A stretch of 64,000 bases of DNA, taken from positions 20,975 through 84,974 of the forward strand of contig NZ_QTTA01000003.1 of assembly GCF_003730275.1 (NCBI RefSeq). Direction: 5' to 3'. The position numbers and the translations under genes were made by a program. The notes beneath the pieces are model-generated. The model worked only from the letters and a program-made list of their open reading frames with translations, was not told the DNA's origin and did not search any database. The DNA is from Brevundimonas halotolerans (GTDB lineage: Bacteria; Pseudomonadota; Alphaproteobacteria; Caulobacterales; Caulobacteraceae). Of this stretch, positions 18,419 to 27,575 are shown piece after piece (position 1 is the stretch's first letter; every line of letters begins with the position of its first letter).

Positions 18419-19146
18419 GCGCGGTCCGGTCGGGGCTGGCCCGGCAGACGCGTCGGCGGGGTGGCATCGGGCGCGCGAAGATAGAGGGGTTCGAGGCCAG
18501 TGGCGCCGGCTTGACCCGCTCGGATCGTTGCCAGATGCACCAGGGCCGCAGGATCGGGGCCTTCGACCTGCCCTGCGTCCGACGACGCCGGTTTGATCAG
18601 GTGTGCACCGCTGCCGATCACCTGCGTGCTGGGGCTGGATGCTTTCAGAAGGGAGGCCGCGTTCTCTATCGTCATGGCCCCGGCTGCCTGCATCGAGGCG
18701 CGGGCGAGCGAGGAGTCAATCGCGACGGAACCGTCGCCAGAAATGCCCTGGGCCCCCCAGAGCGCCAGATAGACCTGGCCCCTGCGGGCATCCATCACAG
18801 CCACAATAGGAGATGGGCCGTCGGGGGCAGCCAGATGGGCCTGAACCGCCAGCGCATCGAGCGACGACAGGCCGATCGGGCGGGCGCCGGTCGCTGCGGC
18901 CAGCCCCTGGGCGAAGGCCAGCCCGACACGGAGGCCGGTGAAGGAGCCCGGCCCGCGCGTGGCGGCGACGACCTCGAGCGCCGACGCAGCAACACCGGCC
19001 TCGGCCAGCACAGCCTCGACCAGGACCGGCAACCGTTCCTGATGGCCGCGCGTCATGGGCTCCGACCGCGACGCGATCACCCGGCCGTCGCGCCCGAGAG
19101 CGACGGTGCACAGGCCCTGCGCCGTATCCAGAACGAGCAGGGTCAC
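18415..19146 (-). CDS. tsaB: tRNA threonylcarbamoyladenosine biosynthesis protein TsaB
   Basis: 243 residues. ASKHA-fold pseudo-enzyme with N-terminal 'LVLDTAQGLCTVALG' and the family signature 'VVAATRGPGSFTGLRVGLAF'. TsaB is the scaffold of the TsaBDE complex that installs t6A37 on ANN-decoding tRNAs. It is the first gene of the run toward rimI and fur and starts 16 bp after the end of the XRE gene 19163-19585. In other alphaproteobacteria it usually follows nfuA directly. Confidence 0.94.
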   Translation of the reverse strand: MTLLVLDTAQGLCTVALGRDGRVIASRSEPMTRGHQERLPVLVEAVLAEAGVAASALEVVAATRGPGSFTGLRVGLAFAQGLAAATGARPIGLSSLDALAVQAHLAAPDGPSPIVAVMDARRGQVYLALWGAQGISGDGSVAIDSSLARASMQAAGAMTIENAASLLKASSPSTQVIGSGAHLIKPASSDAGQVEGPDPAALVHLATIRAGQAGATGLEPLYLRAPDATPPTRLPGQPRPDRA

Positions 19147-19162
19147 GCGCCCCGCCCCTTGA

Positions 19163-19585
19163 TCAGGCGCGCGCGTCTGTCGAACCCGTCGACGGTACTG
19201 CCAGAGCCTCGGCCAGAACGACCAGCGCCCGTCGCGCCCTGGGATCGGGAATGTGGGAAAAGGCCTCGGCCAGTCGTCCGCCGGGAGAGGGCGGGCGGCG
19301 GGGCGGCGCTGAAGACCCGACCGGTGGTCGGGAGGGGTCCGGCGTCGGAAAGAAACTGCCCGGCTCGGCCCCCAGCGCGACGGCGACCTGATGCAGGCGC
19401 GAGGCGGATATGCGGTTGATGCCGGTTTCGTATTTCTGGATCTGCTGAAAGCTGACGCCCACGCGTTCGGCCAGTGCGGTTTGGGAGAGGCCCAAAGCCT
19501 GACGTCGGCCTGCGATCCGCCCCCCGACCCAGCTGTCTACCGGCGTCCCCTCGCGACTTGTTTGACGTCTGGGCTGACGAGGCAC
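19163..19585 (-). CDS. XRE-family transcriptional regulator
   Basis: 140 residues. The HTH_3 domain spans about residues 17-75, with 'LGLSQTALAERVGVSFQQIQ' and then 'KYETGINRISASRL'. A Pro/Ser-rich linker and a short helical tail ('RARRALVVLAEALA') follow. It is a paralogue of the regulator at 12442-12858. Its promoter region (19586-19665) holds two TGAAA/TTTCA palindromes, which suggests autoregulation. With the gene at 19661-20293 it forms an insertion into the normally contiguous nfuA-tsaB pair. Confidence 0.88.
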   Translation of the reverse strand: MPRQPRRQTSREGTPVDSWVGGRIAGRRQALGLSQTALAERVGVSFQQIQKYETGINRISASRLHQVAVALGAEPGSFFPTPDPSRPPVGSSAPPRRPPSPGGRLAEAFSHIPDPRARRALVVLAEALAVPSTGSTDARA

Positions 19586-19618
19586 CCGATTTCTCCAATA
19601 AAGACGTTTCGGCGAACT

Positions 19619-19664
19619 TGAAAAGTTTCATATCGGCTTCGAGGATGAAATGCAAATGTTTCAT
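19619..19664. promoter_or_regulatory. Paired palindromes, candidate XRE operator
   Basis: Two inverted repeats of the same half-site: TGAAA-N2-TTTCA at 19619-19630 and TGAAA-N8-TTTCA at 19646-19663. The second extends to ATGAAA...TTTCAT at 19645-19664. They lie in an AT-rich strip directly upstream of the regulator at 19163-19585 and reach over the 3' end of the upstream XRE gene. Operator function is inferred from position and symmetry. Confidence 0.5.
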
Positions 19665-20293
19665 GTTTCGTCGCGAGAGACGACGGTTGACAGGCGGACG
19701 ACCTCCTGCCGGGCAAGCCGCTCTGTCTGGTCCAGGCCGCCCGACCCACCCTTCAGAATGAGAAAATCCCGGTCGGCGCCATCGAACACGCGGACGCGGC
19801 TTTCGCCATCGGCCGTCTCGACCACGCAGCCCTGGCCCCGGCGAGGCCAACGACCCGGGTCGCAGACCAGCACCACGCCGCTGGACGCCCAGGGCCAGAC
19901 ATCTTCGGTCTGGACTGGAAACGTGAAGGTTTCAGTTTGCGAGGAAACCGGAGCTTCGGCAGGCTTGAAGGCCGCCGACCTCACCTCGACTCCGCTGACC
20001 AGCTCTTCGCTCGCGCTGGCCGGAGACGGCGGCGCCCCACGCTCCAGCGACAGGGCTTCGGGTGTAGCCTCCACGGCGGCGGTCAGTCGTGTCTGGATGT
20101 CCGGCCGGAACAGGCCGGCGCGCTTGCCGGCCTCATAGAGACCCCACCCCTGCCCTGTCATGCCGACCCGTTCGCCCGCTTCGGCCTGGCTGAGGCCACA
20201 GGCGTGCCGCAGACGGGCCAAGGCTTCGCCCAGAGCAGCCAGTTCGGCCTGCATACGGGCCTTTACCTCATCGGATGACGCAGACAGTCGCAT
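19661..20293 (-). CDS. XRE-type regulator with a degenerate S24/LexA-like domain
   Basis: 210 residues. N-terminal helix-turn-helix 'LRHACGLSQAEAGERVGMTG' (about residues 27-46), followed by 'GLYEAGKRAGLF'. After a Ser/Ala/Glu-rich linker, the C-terminal stretch 'GVVLVCDPGRWPRRGQGCVV' matches the beta-strand pattern of S24 domains ('GE-VVYV-P---PRRGD-VVV'). The catalytic Ser and Lys of self-cleaving LexA/CI proteins are not in their usual places, so autoproteolysis is unlikely. Probably a DNA-binding regulator with a dimerisation domain; ligand and targets unknown. Confidence 0.75.
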   Translation of the reverse strand: MRLSASSDEVKARMQAELAALGEALARLRHACGLSQAEAGERVGMTGQGWGLYEAGKRAGLFRPDIQTRLTAAVEATPEALSLERGAPPSPASASEELVSGVEVRSAAFKPAEAPVSSQTETFTFPVQTEDVWPWASSGVVLVCDPGRWPRRGQGCVVETADGESRVRVFDGADRDFLILKGGSGGLDQTERLARQEVVRLSTVVSRDET

Positions 20294-20346
20294 GGCGCCG
20301 GTTTACCACGCGCGGCAGACAGGGCGACGAAAAAGTTGGACCGTGC

Positions 20347-20910
20347 TCAGAGCGTTTGTTCGACCTGGGTCACTTCGGGGATGTAGTGACGCATCATCTG
20401 TTCCACCCCGGCCTTGAGCGTGGCCGTCGAGGACGGACAGCCCGCGCAGGCGCCGCGCATCCGCAGGGTTAGAAGCCCGGACGCCTCATCGAAGGAATCG
20501 AACAGGATATCGCCGCCGTCCTGCGCCACCGCGGGACGGATGCGGCTGTCCAGCAGGGCCTTGATCTCCTGCACGATCTCGGTGTCCTCGGCGCCGTCGC
20601 TGGCCTCGCCCGCCGACACGCCGTCGTTCACGACAGGACGGCCTGAAACGAAATGATCCATGATGGCGGCCAGGATCGGCGCCTTCATATCGGACCAGTC
20701 CGGGCCGTCCGGACCCCGCGTGACCGCGATATGGTCGGCGCCCAGCATCACGCCCACCACATTTTCCAGTTCGAACAGGGCTTCGGCCAGAGGCGAGGCC
20801 GTCGCCTCGTCGATCGTGCGGAATTCCAGCGTGCGGTCTGGGGAGACCTCGCGGCCCGGGAGGAATTTCAGGGCCCGGGGATTGGGCGTGGTTTCGGTCT
20901 GGATGAACAT
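20347..20910 (-). CDS. nfuA: NfuA-type iron-sulfur cluster carrier
   Basis: 187 residues from the ATG at 20908-20910, which begins the conserved 'MFIQTETTPNPRALKFLPG'; the open frame upstream is not conserved. N-terminal Nfu domain (residues 1-90), linker, then a NifU-like C-terminal domain with 'RPAVAQDGGDILF' and the cluster-binding 'GACAGCPSS' (Cys155, Cys158). It carries Fe-S clusters to apo-enzymes such as MiaB in this window. Follows uspA on the same strand, as in many alphaproteobacteria. Confidence 0.94.
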   Translation of the reverse strand: MFIQTETTPNPRALKFLPGREVSPDRTLEFRTIDEATASPLAEALFELENVVGVMLGADHIAVTRGPDGPDWSDMKAPILAAIMDHFVSGRPVVNDGVSAGEASDGAEDTEIVQEIKALLDSRIRPAVAQDGGDILFDSFDEASGLLTLRMRGACAGCPSSTATLKAGVEQMMRHYIPEVTQVEQTL

Positions 20911-20998
20911 GGCCCTGACATGCGCCCGCTGATCGCCGCATTCAAGGGCTGCGCTCAAGCCGCGAGACGCCGCGTGTCGAGCGATGGCGCGCCCATTC

Positions 20999-21463
20999 TT
21001 ACGCCAGGTCCTCGATTTCGCTGTCGCTCAGTTCACCCGGGACAATGGTCACCGGCAGCTTGCGCCCGCCCAGCGAGCCCTGTTTCAGAATGGCGCTGAT
21101 CAGGGGCCCCGGCCCCCGGCCCCCGCCGCCCGAGGCCAGGATCAGGATCTTGATGTCCGGATCTTCGTCGACGACCTTGCGCAGGGCGGCCAACGGGTCC
21201 CCCTCCTCGATCAGGAACAGCGGAGGGGCGCCCGAGCGATCGGCCGCCTCCTCCCCCAGCCGCATCAGGAGCGCCTCGGCCTCCTCGCGCAGCTGGCGGT
21301 CGATCTCGTCGCGGACACCGGACCAGTGGGCATCCGACCCGTGGCCGATGACCCGCAGCAGAGCCACCCGTCCGCCCGTCGAGCGGGCCCGGCGGGCGGC
21401 ATAGCGCAGCGCCGTCTCGAACTCGGGGCTGTCGTCGACGACCACCAGGAATTTACGCGGCAT
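20999..21463 (-). CDS. Universal stress protein, UspA family
   Basis: 154 residues. Begins 'MPRKFLVVVDDSPEFETALR', with the first beta strand and Asp of the ATP pocket. The C-terminal nucleotide loop reads 'ILASGGGGRGPGPLIS', a Gly-rich variant of G-2x-G-9x-G-S/T. Cytoplasmic, function in stress survival not specific. It starts 21 bp from the end of the GDH gene and precedes nfuA by 88 bp, part of a conserved usp-nfuA order. Confidence 0.9.
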   Translation of the reverse strand: MPRKFLVVVDDSPEFETALRYAARRARSTGGRVALLRVIGHGSDAHWSGVRDEIDRQLREEAEALLMRLGEEAADRSGAPPLFLIEEGDPLAALRKVVDEDPDIKILILASGGGGRGPGPLISAILKQGSLGGRKLPVTIVPGELSDSEIEDLA

Positions 21464-21484
21464 GATGTCCCTCCCCTTGCGGAC

Positions 21485-24400
21485 CTACGGCTGGCCCTGG
21501 CCCGCCGAGGCGGCCACCTCCCGGATCGTGGCATTGGCGATGGTCAGCTTGGCGAAAGTCCAGCCCTGACCCGACTGTTCGATCTCGTCGACCGAGGCCC
21601 GCATGGCCTCGACGACCTCCAGCCGGTGACCGATCCAGGCATCGACGGCGGCCTCGGCGGTGGCTTCGCTCCGGCCGACCTTGGGGTCCGACGCGCGGGC
21701 GACGGCCCGGGTCAGCACCATCTGCTCGACCATGAAGTCCTGAATCAGGCGACGCACGGCCAGACGGTCGAAATGGTCGGCCGAGGGCACCTGGCCGGCG
21801 GCAAACCGCAGCCGGTCGAGATCGAAGGCGGCCCCGACCTGGTGATACAGGCGCGCCATGCACGGCGCCGGCCAGTCGGCCTCTCGCGCCAGATCCCCGA
21901 CATCGGCCACCGCCACCTGGGACCGCAGCAAGGCGACCTCGCGGGCCATGGCCTCCGGGATTCCCTGGGCGATGAAGCCCCGGACGCGGTCGTCCAGACG
22001 ACCCTGCTCGAACCGCGACAGGACGTCACCGCCCTCGGACAGCAGGGCGTCGGCGATCGGACGGTAGGTCTCGATCAGACTGTCGACGGTGACCCCCGAC
22101 AGCGGCGCACGGCGCGACAGCCAGAAGGTCTGGCGTCGGAGAACGGTGGAAATCTCGCGATAAAGGGAGATCTGGGCCGACGAGGACACCTTGAGGTCTA
22201 GGGCCGACACCGCATCCCAAGCCTCGTCCAGACGAAAGATGCGGCGGGCTGCGGCGAAGGCCACGACCAGCGGTCCGGCCCCGACCTCGGCGCTGCGCTT
22301 GAGGCGCTCGGGGAAGGTGGCCCCCGCCATATTGACGATCTGGTTGCTGAGGACCGTGGCAATGATCTCGCGGCGCAGCCGGTGCGACTGCATTTCGCCT
22401 CCAAACCGCCCGAGCGGCTCGGGGAAATACTGGGCCAGGGTGTCCCGGAAGAAGGGATCGTCAGGCGCCGTCGAGGCGACGATTTCGTCGAACAACTCGA
22501 TCTTCGAATAGGCCGTCAGCACCGCAATCTCGGGACGGGTCAGGGCCTGACCGATGGCCTTCATCTCGGCGATGCGCACATCGTCCGGCAGACCTTCGAC
22601 CTGCCGGTCCAGACGCCCGCGGGCACCCAGCACCTGCATGAAGCCCTGCTGGGAATCGAGCGCACCCACACCCTCGTCGGCCTGCAGCGTCAGGGCCAGG
22701 GTCTGGTCGTAATTGTGGGCCAGCACCTTGAGGCCGACCTCTTCGGTCATCTCGGCCAGAAGGGGGTTGCGGTCAGCGGGCTTCAGCGCGCTCGACATGA
22801 TCGCCGATCCCAGCAGAATCTTGATGTTGACCTCATGGTCGGAGGTATCGACGCCGGCGGAGTTGTCGATGGCGTCCGTATTGATGCGGCCACCACCCTC
22901 GTCCCGGCCCTTGAGGGCAAAAGCGATGCGGGCGGCCTGGGTCAGGCCCAGATTGGCGCCCTCGCCGACCACCTTGACCCGCAGGTCCTCGGCATTAACG
23001 CGCAGGGGGTCATTGGTCTTGTCGCCGACCTGGGCATCGGTTTCGTGCACCGATTTCACATAGGTGCCGATGCCGCCCAGATAGAGCAGCTCGGCCGGGG
23101 CCTTGAGGATCGCGCGGATCAGGCTTTGCGGGTCCAGCGCCTCATCCTCAATGTCCAGCATGGCACGGACTTCGGGCGTCAGCGGAATGGACTTCTCACT
23201 GCGGGAGAAGACCCCGCCGCCCTTTGAAATCTTCTTCGCGTCATAGTCCTGCCAGGACGAGCGGGGCAGGTCGAACAGGCGGCTGCGCTCGGCCCAGCTG
23301 GTGGCCGGATCGGGATCGGGGTCGAGGAAGATGTCGCGGTGATCGAAGGCGGCCAGCAGGCGCGTCTGTTTCGACAGCAGCATGCCGTTGCCGAACACAT
23401 CGCCCGACATGTCGCCCACCCCGACGGCCGTGAAGGGCTCGGTCTGGATATCGCGGCCCATTTCGCGGAAGTGGCGCTTGACGGCCTCCCAGGCTCCGCG
23501 CGCGGTAATGCCCATGGCCTTGTGATCATAGCCGACCGACCCACCCGAGGCGAAGGCGTCGTCCAGCCAGAAGCCGTAGTCCGCCGAGACGCCATTGGCG
23601 ATGTCCGAGAAGGTCGCCGTGCCCTTGTCGGCGGCCACGACCAGATAGGGATCGTCCCCTTCCCAGCGCACGACCCGTTCCGGGGTCACCACCGTGCCGT
23701 CGGCGGCGATGGTGTCGGTGATGTCCAGCATGCCCGAGAGGAAGGTCTTGTAGGCGCGGATGGCCTCGGCCTGCTGGGCGTCGCGGTCACCGCCGGCTCG
23801 CACGATCTGCGGCAGGTTCTTCGGATAGAAACAGCCCTTGGAGCCGACCGGGACGATGACGGCGTTCTTGACCTGCTGCGCCTTGACCAGACCCAGCACC
23901 TCGGTGCGGAAGTCCTCGCGCCGGTCGGACCAGCGCAGGCCGCCCCGGGCGACGGGGCCGAAGCGCAGGTGCACGCCCTCAATGTGCGGCGCCCAGACGA
24001 AGATCTCACGGTAGGGCTTGGGCAGCGGCAGGTCTTCCAGCTCACGCGAGGCGATCTTGATCGAGATGTGCGGCTGCGGCTGCCCGTGCTCGTCGCGGAT
24101 GTAGTAGTTGGTCCGCATGGTGGCCCGAACCAGATTGGTCAGGCGACGCAGGGCGCGGTCATGGTCCAGACTCTTGACCGCCTGTAGCAGCCCATCCAGC
24201 CGCGCATTGAGGCCCGAGACCTTGTCGAACCGGCCATCGCCCTCGTCCGCGTCGGGATCGAATTTGAGCCGGAACAGCTCCAGAAGGCCGCGCGCGACCT
24301 CGGGATACAGATACAGAGCCTCTTCCTGGACCGCCTGGCTGGGATCCATGCCGGTCTGTTGGCGATAGCGGGCGAGGGTGCGGATCAGGGCGGCCTCGCG

Positions 24401-26404
24401 CCAGTCGATCCCCAGCTCGATCACCAGCCGGTTCAGTCCGTCGCTTTCCGTCAGGCCCGACCAGACGGCGGCAACCGCAGATTCGAACGGCGCCTTGATG
24501 GAGTCGAAGCTCAGCTTCTCGCCGCGCGGGTCCTCCAGCAGAAACTCATGGATATGGATGGGCATGTCGCCCTGGGGTCGGACGGCATGGCCCCACTCCT
24601 CAAGCGTCTTGAGCCCCATATCGGCCAGCACCGGAAGGACGTCCGACAGCGGAACAGGATTGCCACGGTGATAGAGCTTGAAGCGGAACTGAAGCGGGCT
24701 GTCCTCGGTCGTGCGGAAGGCGCGGACGGCGATCGGCTCACCGCCGTCACGCTCGCCGGTGCCGTTCAGCTGGTCGAACCGTTCAAGATCGATGACCGCT
24801 TCGGCTGCTGTATAGCGGTCGCGATAGGCGGTCCCGAAGGCTTCGGTCCAGCGGGTGCTGAGCGGGCCGACGGCGACGTCGTCCACCCCGGCGGCGCGCA
24901 GGGCGGCCTCGAACCGCTCGGGCCAGCCCCGCCCGGCCTCGGCCACCTCGGCTTCAAGGGCCACGGGGTCGGGCGTCGGGTGCTCTCCGGGCGTCACGCC
25001 GATGATGTAGTGGATGCGCACCAGCGGGGCGTCGGACAGCTGCGGATACCAGGCCGACAGGCGTCCGCCCCAGGCCCGGGCGAGGATCCGGCCGATCCGT
25101 TCGCGCAGGGAAGCGTGGAAGCGCTCGCGCGGGATGAAGGCCAGAATCGAGATGAAGCGGTCGAACGGATCAGTCCGGGTGAACAGCCGAATGCGCGGAC
25201 GGTCATAGAGGTGCAGAATGCCGAGCGCGATCGGCAGCAACTCGTCCTCGGTGATCTGGAACAGCTCGTCGCGGGGGTAATTCTCGAGGATGTTCTTCAG
25301 GCGTTTGTGGCTGTGGCCGCTGCCAGCCTTGCCGGCCCGCTTGAGCGCATTCTCGACCTTGCGCCGGACCAGCGGTACCTGGGAGGCCACCCGGTCATAG
25401 GCCTCGGCCGTGAACAGGCCGACAAAGCGGGTCTCACCCGACGGACGGCCATCCGTCCCGAACCGTTTGACACCGATATAGTCCATATAGGCCCGGCGGT
25501 GGACGCGGGACCGGGCATTGGCCTTGGCCACGGTGACCGGGTCCGACAGATCCAGCTGGCGTTTCATCTGGCGGGTCAGGACGGCAGGCTCATTGGCGCG
25601 GCGCAGAACGGTGCGCTCGGGATCGCGCAGAACGCCCAGACCCTCGCCTGACTGGGAAAGCGGTGCCTCGGCCTCATAGCCGCCGTCCGCCGAGCGCGGA
25701 TAGTCATAGTCGCGCGCGCCGAGGAAGACGAAATGGTCGTCGTTCAGCCAATTCAGGAAGGCCAGGGTCTCGGCCACGACTTCGGGATCGATGCCGGGAG
25801 GGTGGGCCTCCAGATGGGCGACGGACTGGGCCATCAGCTCGCGCATGGCGCCATGGTCGGCGGTGGCCGACGCGACGTCCGACAGGGTGGCGGCGAGGCC
25901 TTCGCCAAGGCAGTCGCGCCGCTCCTGCGGCAGCGGGTCCATCACAACGATGATGACCGACTCGCGCGACTGTCCGGCGCCGGCCTTGCGCTGTCCGTCA
26001 GCGTCGCGCGTGACATCGGCAATCGGGTGGAACATGGCGCGCACGGAGACGCCGGTCTCGGCCAGTTCTCCCATGACGCTGTCGACGAGGAAGGGCCGGT
26101 CGTCCTGAACGATCAGGATGCGGTCAAAGGCGGTGGTGCGGCCATCCGCCCCGTGCAGGGGGCCGACCTGGATGCGGGCCGGCTCGCCGGCCTGCCGGAC
26201 GGCTGCGGTGGTCCAGGCCTCGGCGAGAAGGGCGGCGAGGTCCTCCAGCGCAATCTCGGGTGTCTCGTCGGAGTCGTAGTCTTCCAGCGCCTCGGCCAGA
26301 AAGCCCTTGACCAGGGCATCGGCCTTTTCGCCCGCTGCCTTTTCAAACCCCTTGCACAGGATCTCTAGGGAGGGGGCGGTGGAGGACGGGGCGTCGCGGG
26401 ACAT
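21485..26404 (-). CDS. gdhZ: NAD-specific glutamate dehydrogenase, large (GDH-180) type
   Basis: 1639 residues, close to the ~1600 of the family. The central catalytic region holds 'ARGGLRWSDRREDFRTEV' and 'KAQQVKNAVIVPVGSKGCF' (about residues 815-855); the following 'GVGDMSGDVFGNGMLLS' belongs to the dinucleotide-binding core. Long N- and C-terminal regulatory segments flank it, the N-terminal part with ACT-like features ('DRPFLVDSVMGELAETGVSV'). The enzyme oxidatively deaminates glutamate to 2-oxoglutarate with NAD, feeding the TCA cycle. In Caulobacter the orthologue GdhZ also influences FtsZ and cell division; whether this holds here is inference. Confidence 0.96.
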   Translation of the reverse strand: MSRDAPSSTAPSLEILCKGFEKAAGEKADALVKGFLAEALEDYDSDETPEIALEDLAALLAEAWTTAAVRQAGEPARIQVGPLHGADGRTTAFDRILIVQDDRPFLVDSVMGELAETGVSVRAMFHPIADVTRDADGQRKAGAGQSRESVIIVVMDPLPQERRDCLGEGLAATLSDVASATADHGAMRELMAQSVAHLEAHPPGIDPEVVAETLAFLNWLNDDHFVFLGARDYDYPRSADGGYEAEAPLSQSGEGLGVLRDPERTVLRRANEPAVLTRQMKRQLDLSDPVTVAKANARSRVHRRAYMDYIGVKRFGTDGRPSGETRFVGLFTAEAYDRVASQVPLVRRKVENALKRAGKAGSGHSHKRLKNILENYPRDELFQITEDELLPIALGILHLYDRPRIRLFTRTDPFDRFISILAFIPRERFHASLRERIGRILARAWGGRLSAWYPQLSDAPLVRIHYIIGVTPGEHPTPDPVALEAEVAEAGRGWPERFEAALRAAGVDDVAVGPLSTRWTEAFGTAYRDRYTAAEAVIDLERFDQLNGTGERDGGEPIAVRAFRTTEDSPLQFRFKLYHRGNPVPLSDVLPVLADMGLKTLEEWGHAVRPQGDMPIHIHEFLLEDPRGEKLSFDSIKAPFESAVAAVWSGLTESDGLNRLVIELGIDWREAALIRTLARYRQQTGMDPSQAVQEEALYLYPEVARGLLELFRLKFDPDADEGDGRFDKVSGLNARLDGLLQAVKSLDHDRALRRLTNLVRATMRTNYYIRDEHGQPQPHISIKIASRELEDLPLPKPYREIFVWAPHIEGVHLRFGPVARGGLRWSDRREDFRTEVLGLVKAQQVKNAVIVPVGSKGCFYPKNLPQIVRAGGDRDAQQAEAIRAYKTFLSGMLDITDTIAADGTVVTPERVVRWEGDDPYLVVAADKGTATFSDIANGVSADYGFWLDDAFASGGSVGYDHKAMGITARGAWEAVKRHFREMGRDIQTEPFTAVGVGDMSGDVFGNGMLLSKQTRLLAAFDHRDIFLDPDPDPATSWAERSRLFDLPRSSWQDYDAKKISKGGGVFSRSEKSIPLTPEVRAMLDIEDEALDPQSLIRAILKAPAELLYLGGIGTYVKSVHETDAQVGDKTNDPLRVNAEDLRVKVVGEGANLGLTQAARIAFALKGRDEGGGRINTDAIDNSAGVDTSDHEVNIKILLGSAIMSSALKPADRNPLLAEMTEEVGLKVLAHNYDQTLALTLQADEGVGALDSQQGFMQVLGARGRLDRQVEGLPDDVRIAEMKAIGQALTRPEIAVLTAYSKIELFDEIVASTAPDDPFFRDTLAQYFPEPLGRFGGEMQSHRLRREIIATVLSNQIVNMAGATFPERLKRSAEVGAGPLVVAFAAARRIFRLDEAWDAVSALDLKVSSSAQISLYREISTVLRRQTFWLSRRAPLSGVTVDSLIETYRPIADALLSEGGDVLSRFEQGRLDDRVRGFIAQGIPEAMAREVALLRSQVAVADVGDLAREADWPAPCMARLYHQVGAAFDLDRLRFAAGQVPSADHFDRLAVRRLIQDFMVEQMVLTRAVARASDPKVGRSEATAEAAVDAWIGHRLEVVEAMRASVDEIEQSGQGWTFAKLTIANATIREVAASAGQGQP

Positions 26405-26523
26405 GCGAATAGGGTCTCGATGGCGCGGCTCATCACCGCCTGGATGACCCTGATGACTAGATCGGTGCGCGCCAAAGGGAAAGCCCGGAAACGGCGCGAA
26501 CGGGACCTCCCTGACACAGCAAA

Positions 26524-26549
26524 GCCGGGCTCGCCTGCGCGAGCCCGGC
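26524..26549 (-). terminator. Terminator after the outer-membrane protein gene
   Basis: A perfect 11-bp GC-rich stem (GCCGGGCTCGC with GCGAGCCCGGC) and a 4-nt loop, followed on the minus strand by TTTG. It lies 28 bp beyond the stop of the barrel gene at 26578 and separates it from gdhZ. Confidence 0.75.
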
Positions 26550-26577
26550 CCTTCCGGGATTTAACCGGTGTCCAGCT

Positions 26578-27426
26578 TTAGAAGCGGACGTTCATACCCA
26601 GACGGAAGCCGTGGTAATCAAAGTCGCCGTTGCTGCGGGCGATGTCGGTACCGGCCGTGTTGGGCGGCAGGATGAAGGGGTTGGTCGGCCCGGCCGTACC
26701 CGGCCCGGCGCGCACAACGTAATCGCCCGCTTCGAGGCTGGTGTAGAGATACTCTCCGACCAGCGACAGATTGGGGGCCAGCTTCCATTCCATGCCGGCG
26801 CCGAACTGATAGCCGTCGGCATCGTCCTCGCTGGTCTGTTCGGTGAAGCTGTTGGCACCATTGGTGGTGAAGAAGCTGTTCTGGATCTTGCCGTAGGCAA
26901 CGCCGCCAGTGCCGTAGACCAGAACCGGGCCCATGGCGTAGCCGATACGGGCGCGTAGGGCGGCCGTGTGTTCCAGGTCGCGGGTCATGATGTAGGAGGC
27001 GGGGGTGGTGCTGAACGAGGTCACGCTGTCGCGGGCGTCCGCTGCAGACACTTCACCCACGGCACCGACGACCCAGTTTCCGAACTGCATGTCATAGCCA
27101 ATGCGGGCGCCACCCTCGACACCGCCATCGTCCTTCGAACAGCGCGCACCCGGCGTCGAACCGTTGGCCGCGTCGGGGCACGAACCCGGGCTGAAGGCGC
27201 TGTTGGTGGTGCCGTTCAGGACGACGGTGTCGTCGAACTCGCCGTCGAAGTCCCGATCGAAGACCAGGCTCTCATTGGCGTCATCCTGGGTTTCCATATA
27301 GCCGCCGTAAATGCCGATATAGGGGCCGCTCCAGTCGCTCGGGGCGGATTGCGCCAGGGCGGGGGTGGCCAGACCGGCAGCCAGAATCGCAGCCAGGGCC
27401 GCGCCGGTGTGCAGGGAGATTTTCAT
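26578..27426 (-). CDS. Outer-membrane beta-barrel protein (Omp25/31-like)
   Basis: 282 residues. Sec signal 'AALAAILAAGLATPALAQ' with cleavage after ALA. The mature protein starts 'DWSGPYIGIYGGYMETQ', the usual first strand of small alphaproteobacterial OMP_b-brl barrels, and ends in the sorting signature 'FDYHGFRLGMNVRF' with terminal Phe. Alternating hydrophobic strands fit an eight-stranded barrel. An acidic loop 'DRDFDGEFDDT' and two Cys (in 'SPGSCPDAANG' and 'ARCSKDDGG') lie in the first large loop and may form a disulfide. A structural outer-membrane protein is likely; substrate-specific transport is not indicated. Confidence 0.88.
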   Translation of the reverse strand: MKISLHTGAALAAILAAGLATPALAQSAPSDWSGPYIGIYGGYMETQDDANESLVFDRDFDGEFDDTVVLNGTTNSAFSPGSCPDAANGSTPGARCSKDDGGVEGGARIGYDMQFGNWVVGAVGEVSAADARDSVTSFSTTPASYIMTRDLEHTAALRARIGYAMGPVLVYGTGGVAYGKIQNSFFTTNGANSFTEQTSEDDADGYQFGAGMEWKLAPNLSLVGEYLYTSLEAGDYVVRAGPGTAGPTNPFILPPNTAGTDIARSNGDFDYHGFRLGMNVRF

Positions 27427-27575
27427 CCCGTTGTATCCTCTCGTTTAACCGGATGTCCCCACCCGGATGTGATCATGCTTCCCTCCCGGCAGACACAACG
27501 GCAGCGAGGCTGGGCTGTTCCCGGCTGTTTGGTGGTCGGGGCGATGTGTGGGACATTGGCAACACAGACGACTAA

